A stretch of DNA of 64,000 bases from the NCBI GenBank assembly GCA_030017685.1, contig JASEHH010000005.1:21516-85515 (forward strand). Direction: 5' to 3'. Positions 7,711 through 16,091 of the stretch are shown in pieces. Under the pieces are notes generated by a model, which had not been told where the DNA came from, did not search any database, and saw only the letters and a program-made list of their open reading frames with translations. Origin of the DNA: Thermodesulfobacteriota bacterium. Lineage in GTDB: Bacteria; Desulfobacterota; BSN033; UBA1163. How positions within the stretch are numbered: position 1 is the first letter of the stretch; every line of letters begins with the position of its first letter. Both the position numbers and the translations under genes were made by a program.

Positions 7711-8679
7711 CTAACCATCCCTCTCCACACGGGGGAGAGGGGAAGGGTGAGGGGGCTGGCGGATCTCAAGGGGAGTTGATGGCGAAGCCTTCTCCCTTGC
7801 GATCTGAAGCAGGACAACTGCCGCAATCACGCCTATTCCACCTAAAACCTGTAATGGATAGAGCACTTCGCCCAGGACAAAATAAGCGGCAACCCCTGCC
7901 ACCATGGGTTCCCAGGTCGAAGTGATGCTTGCACGGGTTGCACGGATCCGTTCCATCCCCTTGAAGTAGAAGCCGAAAGGAATGAGGGTGGAGAAGATGG
8001 CGATATAGAGAAAGGCGATCCAGACCTTGAGGGGGTGGCTGTCATGGATGATTTTTGTCGGTGGGACAAGAATCATATAGAATATCGCACTCAATCCAAA
8101 TCCATAAAGGATGAGTGTCCACGGATCATACTTCTTCAATCCTCTTTCACCATAAAGGGCATAAAAAGTGAAGAAAAAAGAGGCGGTCAGGCCACTCATG
8201 ATCCCGACTTTATTGAGGCGTAAGAGATCGATTTGATAGCCGCCCACAACGAGATAACATCCTGCTACAGCTAAAAAGAGAGCGGAGATCTTTGTCCTGG
8301 AAATCGGTTCTTTTTGGAAGAGGAACGCATAAAAAGAGACCCAGACCGGTTGAAGATACTGGAGGAGAATGGCAGGCCCTACATGGATCTGACTGATCGT
8401 ATAATAATAAAAATATTGCATTCCCGTTATTGCTACACATCCCAGTATGAAGAAGTAAGGCAAGTCTCTTGGGGAGATGACGATCCGCCTCCGGTCGTAG
8501 AAAAGAAGAACGATAAGGAGGATGAGCGTGGCAAGGGTCAGCCGGACAAGAATGAGTTCGGCTGGGGGAAGACCAATATTGAAAAGCGATTTTGCCACCA
8601 CACTGGAAATGCCCCAAAGCGTTGCTCCGATGAGGATGTAGAGATAACCACTCCATTCGCTCTTCTTCATTGCCTCCAT
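7711..8679 (-). CDS. EamA/DMT family transporter
   Basis: A 322-residue drug/metabolite-type transporter with about ten transmembrane segments in two EamA repeats. The first begins at YLYILIGATLWGISSVVAK; the second begins near residue 155 and ends with ATRASITSTWEPMVAGV, the conserved closing motif. It sits in the cytoplasmic membrane; the substrate cannot be inferred. Start codons at 8679 and 8670 are both possible. The last 20 residues (PPHPSPLPRVERDG in part) are encoded by a CTCTCC-type repeat at 7716-7760, so the original C-terminus has been replaced or extended by repeat sequence. Confidence 0.9.
   Translation of the reverse strand: MEAMKKSEWSGYLYILIGATLWGISSVVAKSLFNIGLPPAELILVRLTLATLILLIVLLFYDRRRIVISPRDLPYFFILGCVAITGMQYFYYYTISQIHVGPAILLQYLQPVWVSFYAFLFQKEPISRTKISALFLAVAGCYLVVGGYQIDLLRLNKVGIMSGLTASFFFTFYALYGERGLKKYDPWTLILYGFGLSAIFYMILVPPTKIIHDSHPLKVWIAFLYIAIFSTLIPFGFYFKGMERIRATRASITSTWEPMVAGVAAYFVLGEVLYPLQVLGGIGVIAAVVLLQIAREKASPSTPLEIRQPPHPSPLPRVERDG
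7716..7760. repeat. CTCTCC-type palindromic repeat inside the EamA gene end
   Basis: CCATCCCTCTCCACACGG followed by GGAGAGGGGAAGGGTGAGG forms a hairpin. It is read in frame as the final residues of the transporter. Confidence 0.7.
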
Positions 8680-8752
8680 CGTTGCACAAAATCAAATAAA
8701 AAATCAATCGACTTTTTCTTATGGAAATTGGAGATGGGTTCAGATTTCCTTC

Positions 8753-9163
8753 CTAATCCTTCACTTCTTTGGGTTGTTGTTTTAATGTCCATTTATTCAC
8801 AGAGGGTGATGTTCCACCCACCCCGATAAAAGAGGCGACCTCCTGACCTTTTTCCAGGTTAGCGATGGTGTGGATACGCCGATCGAAATCCTTTAATTTG
8901 GAGAATTGTTTTTCCAGTTCTTCAATTTTTGTTGAGAATAATTGAATGTGAGACTTTTGAACCAGCGCCTCGTGGCGCAATTGATTCAGGAGAGAGATTT
9001 TCTTCTTAACCTGGATATAGTCACACAACAAGAATGTAAGAGCAAGTTGAAAAAAGATGAGAAGGTAAAGGAGGGTTTTAAAAGTTTCTTTTCCCATCCT
9101 CAAACGTCTGATCCCGAAGGTTGTATGGCTGAAGATGATGATATTTAAATAATCTTTATCCAT
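8753..9163 (-). CDS. Orphan N-terminal half of an M23-type peptidase (paralogue of the protein at 51.9 kb)
   Basis: A 136-residue protein with one membrane segment (KTLLYLLIFFQLALTFLLC) followed by a coiled coil and the sequence KIEELEKQFSKLKDFDRRI. It aligns from end to end with the first 120 residues of the M23 metallopeptidase encoded at 51882, sharing CDYIQVKKK, KIEELEKQ, SKLKDFD and IANLE(K/R)GQE. The peptidase domain is completely absent and a normal stop ends the gene after a short unrelated tail. It is either a relic of a duplication or an inner-membrane coiled-coil protein that could pair with the full-length enzyme. The next gene on this strand, at 9184, lies 20 bases upstream. Confidence 0.75.
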   Translation of the reverse strand: MDKDYLNIIIFSHTTFGIRRLRMGKETFKTLLYLLIFFQLALTFLLCDYIQVKKKISLLNQLRHEALVQKSHIQLFSTKIEELEKQFSKLKDFDRRIHTIANLEKGQEVASFIGVGGTSPSVNKWTLKQQPKEVKD

Positions 9164-9183
9164 CCTTCACTCCGGTCCGAACT

Positions 9184-9849
9184 TCATTTAAATGGAATGA
9201 TAAATCCAGGTTCATTTTCAGAAGGGGTCACATTCATCTTTAAAAACACGCGCTGACTCACTGGATTATAAGTTAAACGGAATTCCATAAATATTGCTTT
9301 GAATATTTCTTCTCTCTTAGGCTTAAAAGGTTTAAATTTATCCAAGACCCTACCTTCATCAAAATATTTATTTCCCGTTGATGGTGATCCAAAAATGGAT
9401 TGGCTCGACTCTGGTTTTGATAAGTGAGCTTCGGCCGTCCCCATAAAATTAAAGAGTTTATCTTTCCAAACATGTTGAGCGAAGTCATATGAAGAAATCA
9501 CACTATCCAGGCATTCTGTCAATGGAATCCTCTTTTTATCTTCCACAGCTTTTACAAAGTTTATTTTGAGTGTGGTTCTTCTCACCCTTGCTCCATAATC
9601 TATGTATGGAATATCGGTTAGGGATCTTTTTTGATTTTTTCCTGATAACTGAGTCGTGGTTTTTGTAGGGCCCTTCTTTTCCCGCATGGTTCTTTTATTT
9701 TCATCCATTTTTTTTCTTATTTCTTGATTAGTCATGTTATGTATCGATTTTACTTCATCAGCCCATCCCGGAGCGATGAATCCAAAAATGAACAGAATTA
9801 ACAAAATTGAACCCTTTTTAATCATGGATATTAGAATCTTCGAAATCAT
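9184..9849 (-). CDS. Secreted protein of unknown function
   Basis: A 221-residue protein with an N-terminal signal peptide (basic start, hydrophobic GSILLILFIFGFIAPGWA, likely cleavage after WAD). The mature part opens with a lysine-rich, low-complexity stretch (EIRKKMDENKRTMREKKG). A C-terminal half follows, rich in charged and aromatic residues, with FRLTYNPVSQRVFLKMNVT near the end. I do not recognise a family. It lies 20 bases upstream of the orphan M23-like N-terminal domain and is probably co-transcribed with it, so a role in the envelope is plausible. An upstream ATG pair leaves the exact start uncertain by a few residues. Confidence 0.6.
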   Translation of the reverse strand: MISKILISMIKKGSILLILFIFGFIAPGWADEVKSIHNMTNQEIRKKMDENKRTMREKKGPTKTTTQLSGKNQKRSLTDIPYIDYGARVRRTTLKINFVKAVEDKKRIPLTECLDSVISSYDFAQHVWKDKLFNFMGTAEAHLSKPESSQSIFGSPSTGNKYFDEGRVLDKFKPFKPKREEIFKAIFMEFRLTYNPVSQRVFLKMNVTPSENEPGFIIPFK

Positions 9850-10045
9850 CGAATCTGAAAGCTGTGAATAGAAAGTGTTTTTTGATTTCGGGATTTTCTG
9901 TTATGCAGGAGATACAGATTTCATATAGATAATAGGCAATTTAAATGCCAATATTATTATTGGAAAGATAGTTAGAGAGACTTTCCAACGATTTGCGTCC
10001 AAAGGTCCATTTTGTTAAAATAAATTAAGAAATGGAGAGTTGTTT

Positions 10046-10681
10046 ATGAAGAGTGGAGGAATCTTTCTCGTCTTTTTGAACCTGTTGATCTTCTCAGTCT
10101 TTTCAGGGCTTTCAATGGCCGGAGAAGGAGAGAAGACGGACTTCAAGGCCCAGCAGGAAAAGTTGGCGCTGGAGTGGAGAAAGGAGAGGGATGAATTCCT
10201 TAAGAGTCACCAGCGCTCCCCTCTGACCCCCAAGGAGAAAAAAATTTTTAAGGGTTTAAAATACTATGCATTCGACCCCAATTATGCTTTTTTCGGGGAG
10301 ATTAAGCGGACTATCCTCCATATCAACAACCCGGATTATTATGCAACCTTTCTGACCAATAAGGGGACCAACAAACGCTATATCCGATACGGAAAATTTC
10401 ATTTTCAATTGAACGGGAAGGAGCATGTGCTTGGAATTTATAAATCGATTTTGAGCGATATTCTCTTCATCCCTTTTAAGGACAGGACGAATGGAAAAGA
10501 GACGTATGAAGGAGGGAGGTATATCGATGCCGAGATCCTCCCCGGATATAAAATGACTCTCGATTTTAATATGAGCTACAGTCCTTCTTGTGCCTATAAC
10601 GATAAATTCGTCTGCGTGCTCCCCCCGCGTGAGAACATGATGGAGATTGAGATCCGGGCCGGCGAGAAGAATTTCAAGTAA
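10046..10681 (+). CDS. DUF1684 domain protein, exported
   Basis: A 211-residue protein. Residues 1-25 form a signal peptide (IFLVFLNLLIFSVFSGLSMA). The mature part shows the DUF1684 pattern: EEWRKERDEFL-like opening with a following SPLTP, a middle segment with INNPDYYATFLTNKGTNKRY, and the highly conserved end SCAYNDKFVCVLPPRENMM. The biochemical role of DUF1684 is not established. The ATG at 10046 lies six bases after GGAGAG; a TTG at 10040 overlaps that site and is unlikely. Its stop codon is the first base triplet of a long palindromic repeat shared with 12.6 kb. Confidence 0.8.
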   Translation: MKSGGIFLVFLNLLIFSVFSGLSMAGEGEKTDFKAQQEKLALEWRKERDEFLKSHQRSPLTPKEKKIFKGLKYYAFDPNYAFFGEIKRTILHINNPDYYATFLTNKGTNKRYIRYGKFHFQLNGKEHVLGIYKSILSDILFIPFKDRTNGKETYEGGRYIDAEILPGYKMTLDFNMSYSPSCAYNDKFVCVLPPRENMMEIEIRAGEKNFK

Positions 10682-10868
10682 TTGCCCATGGCTGGCAAAC
10701 CACTCCTGCTTACTGAAGGCAGGCACAAACCATGAAAATGGGCCGTAGGTCACGGTTAGGGTTAGGAGGCCCGTATCGTTTAGCGTCAAAGGGTAAGGGT
10801 AAGAATTTAAGACGACACACGTAACCCCTTGACGAAACGGGCGTCTTAACCTTTACCTTTTGACCCTT
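10677..10868. repeat. Long palindromic repeat, copy A
   Basis: Begins AAGTAATTGCCCATGGC, passes ACCATGAAAATGGGC, then forms an imperfect palindrome with arms around GGTTAGGAGGCCCGTATCGT and GACGAAACGGGCGTCTTAAC, and a centre GTAAGAATTTAAGACG. The same order of segments is found in the same orientation at 12629-12812, and the palindromic part again at 52950-53072. Confidence 0.8.
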
Positions 10869-10875
10869 GATATTT

Positions 10876-11682
10876 TCATTTTTCATGCCTATGAAACAGG
10901 TAGTGGGAATGAATGTGCCTGTGGGCCATGTCGCCATGGCGGTGGATATGCTCGTGGATCAGATTAACCCTGAGCAGGAGTTCTTCATCTTTTAAAATGT
11001 CAATGGCGCTTCCTGTTTTTTCCATCCGGTGCTCCTCTGAGAGGACCCCTACGGTTGCCTGAAGTTCGTCCACCAGGGAGAGGTCATGGGTGGCAATGAC
11101 CAGGGTTTTCCCTGCCTCATTCAAAGCGAGCATGAGTTCCACGAGAAAACATTGCGTTTTCGGATCGAGCCCATTGGTGGGTTCATCAAGGAGCAGAACT
11201 TCCGGGTTCGTGGTCAGGACAGACCCGATGGCCACCTTCTTCTTTTCCCCTCCTGAGAGCATATAGGAGGGTCTGTCTTTCAGGTTTTCGATACCCAGCA
11301 TCTTCATGATCTCGAAAGCCCTGTCCAGAGCCTCTTCCTTGCTAATTTCTAACTGAAGGGGTCCGTAAAGGAGTTCATCAAGCACCGTGGGACAGAAAAG
11401 CTGGACATCCGGGTCCTGAAAGACATATCCAACCCGTTCCCTGAAAAACCGCATGAAGCCCTTTTCCTTCAAACTCTTTGTTGAAACCTCATGCCCCCTG
11501 AAAAAGATTCTGCCGCTGGAAAGAGGAATGAGTCCATTCATGATCTGTAGGAGAGTTGTCTTCCCGGACCCATTGGCGCCAATGATAGCAAACCTCTCTC
11601 CTTCTCGGACTTCAAGATTGATGTTTGAAATGGCCGAAATGATATCTTGATATTTATAGCTGGCGCTATCGAGGACAATCAT
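10876..11682 (-). CDS. nikO: Nickel/cobalt ECF transporter ATPase (NikO/CbiO type)
   Basis: A 268-residue ABC ATPase with Walker A GANGSGKT (35-42), Q-loop in YVFQDPDVQLF, signature MLSGGEKKKVAIG, Walker B LLLDEPTNGLD and a THD switch histidine. It powers metal uptake through the NikQ/NikM membrane parts. The last 25 residues are crowded with histidines (HEHIHRHGDMAHRHIHSH), a likely Ni or Co binding tail. The ATG at 11682 matches the family's N-terminus; codons upstream to 11763 overlap the nikQ end and are not family sequence. It lies 20 bases after nikQ and is the last gene of the nickel operon. Cobalt instead of nickel cannot be excluded. Confidence 0.88.
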   Translation of the reverse strand: MIVLDSASYKYQDIISAISNINLEVREGERFAIIGANGSGKTTLLQIMNGLIPLSSGRIFFRGHEVSTKSLKEKGFMRFFRERVGYVFQDPDVQLFCPTVLDELLYGPLQLEISKEEALDRAFEIMKMLGIENLKDRPSYMLSGGEKKKVAIGSVLTTNPEVLLLDEPTNGLDPKTQCFLVELMLALNEAGKTLVIATHDLSLVDELQATVGVLSEEHRMEKTGSAIDILKDEELLLRVNLIHEHIHRHGDMAHRHIHSHYLFHRHEK

Positions 11683-11702
11683 CTTTTCCACCTCTTCACC
11701 CC

Positions 11703-12626
11703 TTAAATCCATAGGATCAGAACTCCTGCCAAGAAAAGAAAAGTTCCTACTGACCAGTCCCATCTGCCGAGCTTCGCAAACACGCTGATATGGATGGGCC
11801 CTGAAAACCCTCTGCTGAGCATGGCCTTGAAGACCTCTTCACCCCTCTGCTGTGTTTTTCCGAAGATGAAGGTGATCCTTCCGGCAATCCATTTTCTTGC
11901 ACTCCCGTGGCTGAGGTCCCTGATCAGCCTGCTTTTTTTAGCAAGATACATCTCCTCCAAGATTCGAGCGAAGAGGAGGAAGTACTTATAGGAAAGGCCA
12001 ATGATGAGGAGAAGAGTGTCAGGGATTTTGAAGACTCTCAAGGCTTTCAGGATCTCCGGAAAGGATGTCGTGTGAAGGATCAAAAAAGAGAGGGAGAGAG
12101 AGTTGAAGACCCGCAGCGTGAGCACAGCCACTCCATGGAGTCCTTCCTTGGTGAAGCCGATCGTTTCTGGAATATGATAGATCCAGAGCTCACGGGATTT
12201 CGAGAAGTGAAAAATCGGAAGGACCAGTTCGCCTTCCCTTGCAACATTTAAAGCAGAGGGAAGGGCGATGAGAAAGCCGAAAACGAAGGTGAGAAATAGA
12301 ATCTTCCGGTAAAAATAGGTAATCTTCAGTTGAGAAAGGATGGCCAACACAAAAAAGAAGAGGCTGATGAGGGTTGCTGAACCGATGTCGCGCTTGAGGC
12401 TCACGATCACTAAGAAGAAGGCCATGAACAGGATTTTGACCCGGGCGTCCACCCCCTGGAGAAATCCATTCCTTGAAGTGGACTCCCATTGCCGGTAAGC
12501 GGTGCTGATCGCTTCGCCAATATGGTGAAGGCCCTTTTCGAGAAAAGATATTTTTGCCTTCCCCTCAAGTCTGAAGGACCCAAGGGAAGGCCGAACGAGT
12601 AAGAACGAAGGTATCCAATCTCTCAT
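11703..12626 (-). CDS. nikQ: ECF transporter transmembrane subunit (NikQ/CbiQ type)
   Basis: A 307-residue membrane protein of the EcfT/CbiQ family. About 60 N-terminal soluble residues precede several transmembrane segments (LFMAFFLVIVSLKRDIG, LISLFFFVLAILSQL and later ones). The family's coupling helices are recognisable as LRVFKIPDTLLLIIGLSYKY followed by ARILEEMYLAKKSRLI and GEEVFKAMLSRGF, the alanine/arginine-containing segments that contact the ATPases. It transmits ATP-driven motion to NikM. Downstream is nikO; upstream, a 190-base palindromic repeat separates it from the rest of the operon, so it may depend on readthrough. Confidence 0.85.
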   Translation of the reverse strand: MRDWIPSFLLVRPSLGSFRLEGKAKISFLEKGLHHIGEAISTAYRQWESTSRNGFLQGVDARVKILFMAFFLVIVSLKRDIGSATLISLFFFVLAILSQLKITYFYRKILFLTFVFGFLIALPSALNVAREGELVLPIFHFSKSRELWIYHIPETIGFTKEGLHGVAVLTLRVFNSLSLSFLILHTTSFPEILKALRVFKIPDTLLLIIGLSYKYFLLFARILEEMYLAKKSRLIRDLSHGSARKWIAGRITFIFGKTQQRGEEVFKAMLSRGFSGPIHISVFAKLGRWDWSVGTFLFLAGVLILWI

Positions 12627-12628
12627 AA

Positions 12629-12812
12629 GTAATTGCCCATGGCCGTTAGGTTACTCACGAACCATGAAAATAGCCTGTGGGTAAGGTTATGGTTACGAAG
12701 CCCGTTTCGTAATTCGGTAAGGGTTACGTAAAAAGAATTTAAAGACGGTAAACGTAGCCTTTTATTAACGATACGGGCCTCGTTACCCTTACCGTTAGAC
12801 TTCTATTTTCTA
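12629..12812. repeat. Long palindromic repeat, copy B
   Basis: AAGTAATTGCCCATGGC is followed by ACCATGAAAATAG and by arms GGTTACGAAGCCCGTTTCGT and ACGATACGGGCCTCGTTACC around AAGAATTTAAAGACGG. Same orientation as copy A; the two copies bracket nikQ and nikO. Confidence 0.85.
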
Positions 12813-12828
12813 ACTAATGGCTTCTTAT

Positions 12829-13812
12829 TTAAAAGTAAAATGAAAGGGTTCCGATGATCCTAACCTTTTCGAGTCCTTCAGCCCCCTGTTGCTCATTCTT
12901 TTCATTCAAATGCTTGAGGGTTGGAAATTTTAGCAATAGTCCAAGATTCGCATTCCAGAGTTTTGGGAAGGAGAACCTCAACCCTGGTGACAGGTAGAGG
13001 ATTGTTCCGCCAGTGGCCCTCAGCTTTTCTTTTCCTTCTTCATCTCTTGAAAGATGGAGGAGATTGAGCTCAAGAATGCCATCGATCTTCGAGATAAACT
13101 TCTCGGGTTTTCCATAGAGTTCATAGACTCCGGCAAGGTTGGCCCTCCACTCATTTCCGAATTTGAAATTTTCTCTCCGTGTAAAAATTTCATAAGCGGT
13201 TTCCGCAACCAAAGTCAAGGGCCCTGTGATCTGCCTTGCGGCAGAAACACCGAGGGTAAAGGTGTGACTTCCGAAACCAGGCTGCATCCCGGGGTCAATC
13301 TCTTCCCCGAGTTCTTTACGATTTTTACCGGTAGGAAGGGTGAATCCTCCGAATAGAGAGAGATAGGTCTTCTTCGTTTCCTCGAATGAGACGGCGGTGT
13401 CCTTTGCCGTGTTCAGACGAATCGCCTTGACGGATGGGTCATAATTCAGTCCGAGATTAAATAGAAATTTGACATCCCCTATGCCTTTTAAAGAGCCGAG
13501 GTCATCCTGTCTCTTGATATTGTAAGGCAGGAAGAGACTGCCCGTAAGGGAGGATGTTATTCCGTAAGAGAGGCCCATGTTGTAAAAGGTAAAAGAAGAT
13601 TTATTGGTGGGTTCGGCAAAAGTTCGCTTCTTCCACTCCACCTGCTCAATCCTCGAAGACAGGACAAAGCCTCCCTGTGGAAGGGTAAGGGGTGAATTCG
13701 TTTCAATCGGGCTACCGGGGCCGAGAGCAAGACTGACGCCCCCATGATGTGCCATTGCCGGTAAGGGAAAAAGCAAAATACTGAAACTCAGAACTGCCAC
13801 AATCCATTTCAT
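12829..13812 (-). CDS. Outer-membrane beta-barrel protein of the nickel locus
   Basis: A 327-residue protein with a signal peptide (IVAVLSFSILLFPLPAMA) whose mature part starts with HHGGVS. It consists of alternating polar/hydrophobic strands and ends in the aromatic GTLSFYF that is typical of outer-membrane barrels. The pattern resembles the 'transporter'/phenol meta-pathway barrel family (PF13557). It begins 1 base after the nikL stop and so is translationally linked to the nickel operon. I infer a role as a metal-specific outer-membrane channel, but this is based on context only. Confidence 0.7.
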   Translation of the reverse strand: MKWIVAVLSFSILLFPLPAMAHHGGVSLALGPGSPIETNSPLTLPQGGFVLSSRIEQVEWKKRTFAEPTNKSSFTFYNMGLSYGITSSLTGSLFLPYNIKRQDDLGSLKGIGDVKFLFNLGLNYDPSVKAIRLNTAKDTAVSFEETKKTYLSLFGGFTLPTGKNRKELGEEIDPGMQPGFGSHTFTLGVSAARQITGPLTLVAETAYEIFTRRENFKFGNEWRANLAGVYELYGKPEKFISKIDGILELNLLHLSRDEEGKEKLRATGGTILYLSPGLRFSFPKLWNANLGLLLKFPTLKHLNEKNEQQGAEGLEKVRIIGTLSFYF

Positions 13813-13813
13813 T

Positions 13814-14299
13814 TTAAGTTCCTCCTTTCTCGAGTTTTAAAGGTTTATCTGTTTTAGTCTGGAGCTTTCTCGATTTCAGCAGGGCATAGACACCGAAGAG
13901 GCCGAATATGAGGCTCACTCCAATGATCAGTTTTGTATGCGTTGCAGCAAGGGGTTTGCTGAACGTCTTCAGATTGATCGCCTCGTCCACCTTCACTTCG
14001 ATCGTCACACCATGAAAACCATGAGACGACTCGCCCAGGATCTTGATCTTCCAGGCTCCGGTCCGGTCGGGAACGAAAGAGACAAAACCGTTCTTGTCCG
14101 TCCTTCCGGTCTGGTGAGGCATCTTTTCCCCGGGACCATAGATCTCATATTCGGAATAGCTCGCAGGGTCTTTCTCGGAATAGAAGATCCTTGTCGATAT
14201 CCCTTTCTGTTGGACATCATAGTGAATCGAATGGGCATAAAGAGGAAGATGAATGACAAGAAGACCAAACACAATGAATGCGGTAAAAGCGATTCTCAT
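13814..14299 (-). CDS. nikL: NikL-like nickel transporter accessory protein
   Basis: A 161-residue protein with an N-terminal signal peptide (FIVFGLLVIHLPLYAHS), a small beta-rich extracytoplasmic domain (residues 22-110, with GRTDKNGFVSFVPDRTGAWK, a carboxypeptidase-regulatory-like fold), and a C-terminal membrane anchor (KLIIGVSLIFGLFGVYALL). This layout and the HSIHYDV near the mature N-terminus, which could bind metal, match NikL of NikMKLQO systems. It overlaps the nikM fusion by 4 bases (ATGA). Identification relies largely on position and domain layout. Confidence 0.7.
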   Translation of the reverse strand: MRIAFTAFIVFGLLVIHLPLYAHSIHYDVQQKGISTRIFYSEKDPASYSEYEIYGPGEKMPHQTGRTDKNGFVSFVPDRTGAWKIKILGESSHGFHGVTIEVKVDEAINLKTFSKPLAATHTKLIIGVSLIFGLFGVYALLKSRKLQTKTDKPLKLEKGGT

Positions 14300-15708
14300 T
14301 TTGTCACCTCGAATGTCAATGTAGATGTCATCGTCACGAAATCGGCATCCGGATCATTCTTCACCGGTTCTTTATAATTCACCGATATGACCTGATGCCC
14401 CTTCACCAATTTCACCTTTCCTACGCCTTCTTTGTCTGTTACCGACTGCTTCTGATGGTCCCCTCCCTCTACATCCAATCCTGAAATCGGCTTTCCCAGA
14501 TGGAGGACCCTGAGAGAAAAGAGGTCTCCTGATTTCAACTCGAAAGGGTTTTGGAGAGGAAGAATGTCAAGTTTTGCCTGTGGAATTGCCTTTTGGACCG
14601 GCTCATTCCAGGAAAAGATGGCCTTCGTATAGTAAAAGGACCGGACCGATTCGACCACTCTGCTCGCCTGTCTCTTGGGAAGGTTCTTCCATCCGTAGAT
14701 GGTCTTGGACCAGTAACCGTGATCGATCTCGGCAAAGAGCAGTGAGGGACGTCCTTCGGTATTGATAAGGACACCGCCCTTTTTCTTTTCTCTTTGCGCA
14801 TTCATTTCCTTGCCCTGGAGATCGAAGACTTTGATCCCCTTGACCTGGGCAGAGTCGAATTCGAGCCTCTGGGTTCCGTGGCCATACACAACTAAGAGCT
14901 CCTCGCCCTTCATTTCAATCCAGAAGTCATGAGCCCACAGGTGCGTGGGAAGGGTCCAGAGGGCGATGACCGCAAAGAAAGCCGGTAACATTTTCCACAA
15001 GGTTGTCATTTTGGGCTGCCATTTGAAGATCAACAGTAGAACGAGAACTGTCACTGTAACCTCGAGGAGGCCCACAGCGGTGAGATGGGGGATCATCATC
15101 GCAGGGATGGCAATTTTTAGTGGAAAAGGAAAATAGGTAGAAGCTTGGGGGCCGGTCCCATGGAGGTAAGGTTGAAGGCCCAATTCAATGGCGGCAAAGA
15201 ACCCTCCCAGGTTGATCGCCAGATAGGAGGCGACCCCTGCCCCAATCAATCGATAGAGGAGACCCCGCGAAGAAGTGGCCTGATCACTCAGAGGTATTTT
15301 GAATAACTTGTGACATGCTTTGACAAAGACGCGGTACACCGAAAAACCTGTCAGCACTCCCACAAATGCCACATTAAAGCAGTTGGCACCAATGGCAGTG
15401 ATCCCTCCATCACCAAAAACCAACGCCTGAATGAATAAGGCAGTGGAGACCGCGAGAATCGCTGCCCACGGGCCCAGAAGCACTGCGACAAGGGTTGAAC
15501 CGGTGATGTGCCCGGTCGTTCCTCCTGGTAAAGGAAATGTGAAGATCATGGCCACCATGCTAAAGGCCGATGCCATGGCAAGAAAGGGGATCTGGGTCAC
15601 TTCAACGCTCTGTTTGACCTTTCTCGAGGCATACATCCAAATCGGCACCATGACGGCCCAGAGGCCACCATAGGTTATGGGTCCCAAATATCCATCGGGT
15701 ATGTGCAT
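14296..15708 (-). CDS. nikMK: NikM-NikK fusion: ECF nickel/cobalt substrate-binding membrane protein with periplasmic DUF4198-like domain
   Basis: A 470-residue protein. Residues 1-215 are a complete CbiM/NikM S-component starting MHIPDGYLGP; the N-terminal Met-His is the known metal-coordinating start. Motifs PGGTTGHITGS and GDGGITAIGANCFNVAFVG follow. Two further hydrophobic segments lead into a 220-residue beta-rich domain starting AHDFWIEMKGEELLVVYGHG, the NikK/DUF4198 type, which faces the periplasm. In most NikMKLQO loci these are separate genes, so this is a fusion. AAGGAGGA precedes the ATG. It is the first gene of the operon; upstream lie a partial repeat and the terminator of cooT. 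Confidence 0.85.
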   Translation of the reverse strand: MHIPDGYLGPITYGGLWAVMVPIWMYASRKVKQSVEVTQIPFLAMASAFSMVAMIFTFPLPGGTTGHITGSTLVAVLLGPWAAILAVSTALFIQALVFGDGGITAIGANCFNVAFVGVLTGFSVYRVFVKACHKLFKIPLSDQATSSRGLLYRLIGAGVASYLAINLGGFFAAIELGLQPYLHGTGPQASTYFPFPLKIAIPAMMIPHLTAVGLLEVTVTVLVLLLIFKWQPKMTTLWKMLPAFFAVIALWTLPTHLWAHDFWIEMKGEELLVVYGHGTQRLEFDSAQVKGIKVFDLQGKEMNAQREKKKGGVLINTEGRPSLLFAEIDHGYWSKTIYGWKNLPKRQASRVVESVRSFYYTKAIFSWNEPVQKAIPQAKLDILPLQNPFELKSGDLFSLRVLHLGKPISGLDVEGGDHQKQSVTDKEGVGKVKLVKGHQVISVNYKEPVKNDPDADFVTMTSTLTFEVTK

Positions 15709-15778
15709 AAATCCTCCTTGTTCAATTTAAAAAACGTGACTTTGTCCGTTCGCCATGTCTGTTTATAAATGTCTTTTT

Positions 15779-15860
15779 CCGTCATGCCGGACTTGATCCG
15801 GCATCCAGAGACCCTTGAAAACACTGGATTCCGGCTTTCGCCGGAATGACAATTTTTTAA
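15779..15860. repeat. Partial MITE-like repeat (core only)
   Basis: GTCATGCCGGACTTGATCCGG, ATCCAGAGACCC and GGATTCCGGCTTTCGCCGG reproduce the two inner hairpins of the element at 2971, but the TCGTAAAAAG termini are missing. Confidence 0.65.
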
Positions 15861-15886
15861 AAAACGTAATTTATGGACAGACACTA

Positions 15887-15942
15887 AATAAAAAAGCCAC
15901 GAAGAGTTTCTTTCGCTTCTGCGAAAGTTTGGCCTTCGTGGC
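15887..15942 (-). terminator. Intrinsic terminator downstream of cooT
   Basis: On the minus strand GCCACGAAG pairs with CTTCGTGGC around an inner CTTTCGCAGAAGCGAAAG hairpin, and T6 follows. It separates cooT from the nik operon. Confidence 0.7.
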
Positions 15943-15954
15943 CTTAATAGATCA

Positions 15955-16078
15955 TTGAAAATTGTAAAATGCAAAGTTAGCAGTTCAAAATAATGTTCAG
16001 AATGAATATTTTTCTTTTTCTACTTTTACGAATTCATCAATGCTAACTTTTTAATTTACAATTTATATTTTGCATTAA
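15955..16078. repeat. Degenerate hairpin array (AATTGTAAAATGCAAAGTTAGC type)
   Basis: ATTGTAAAATGCAAAGTTAGC on the left is mirrored by GCTAACTTTTTAATTTACAA and ATTTTGCATT on the right. No coding potential. A related hairpin is at 61254-61352. Confidence 0.65.
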
Positions 16079-16091
16079 GGTTTAAGGGGAT

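Noticed and set aside
15709..15890. Nickel/cobalt riboswitch or cobalamin riboswitch upstream of nikM
   Set aside because: No B12-box-like or NiCo-type multi-stem core could be recognised; the region is mostly a partial repeat.
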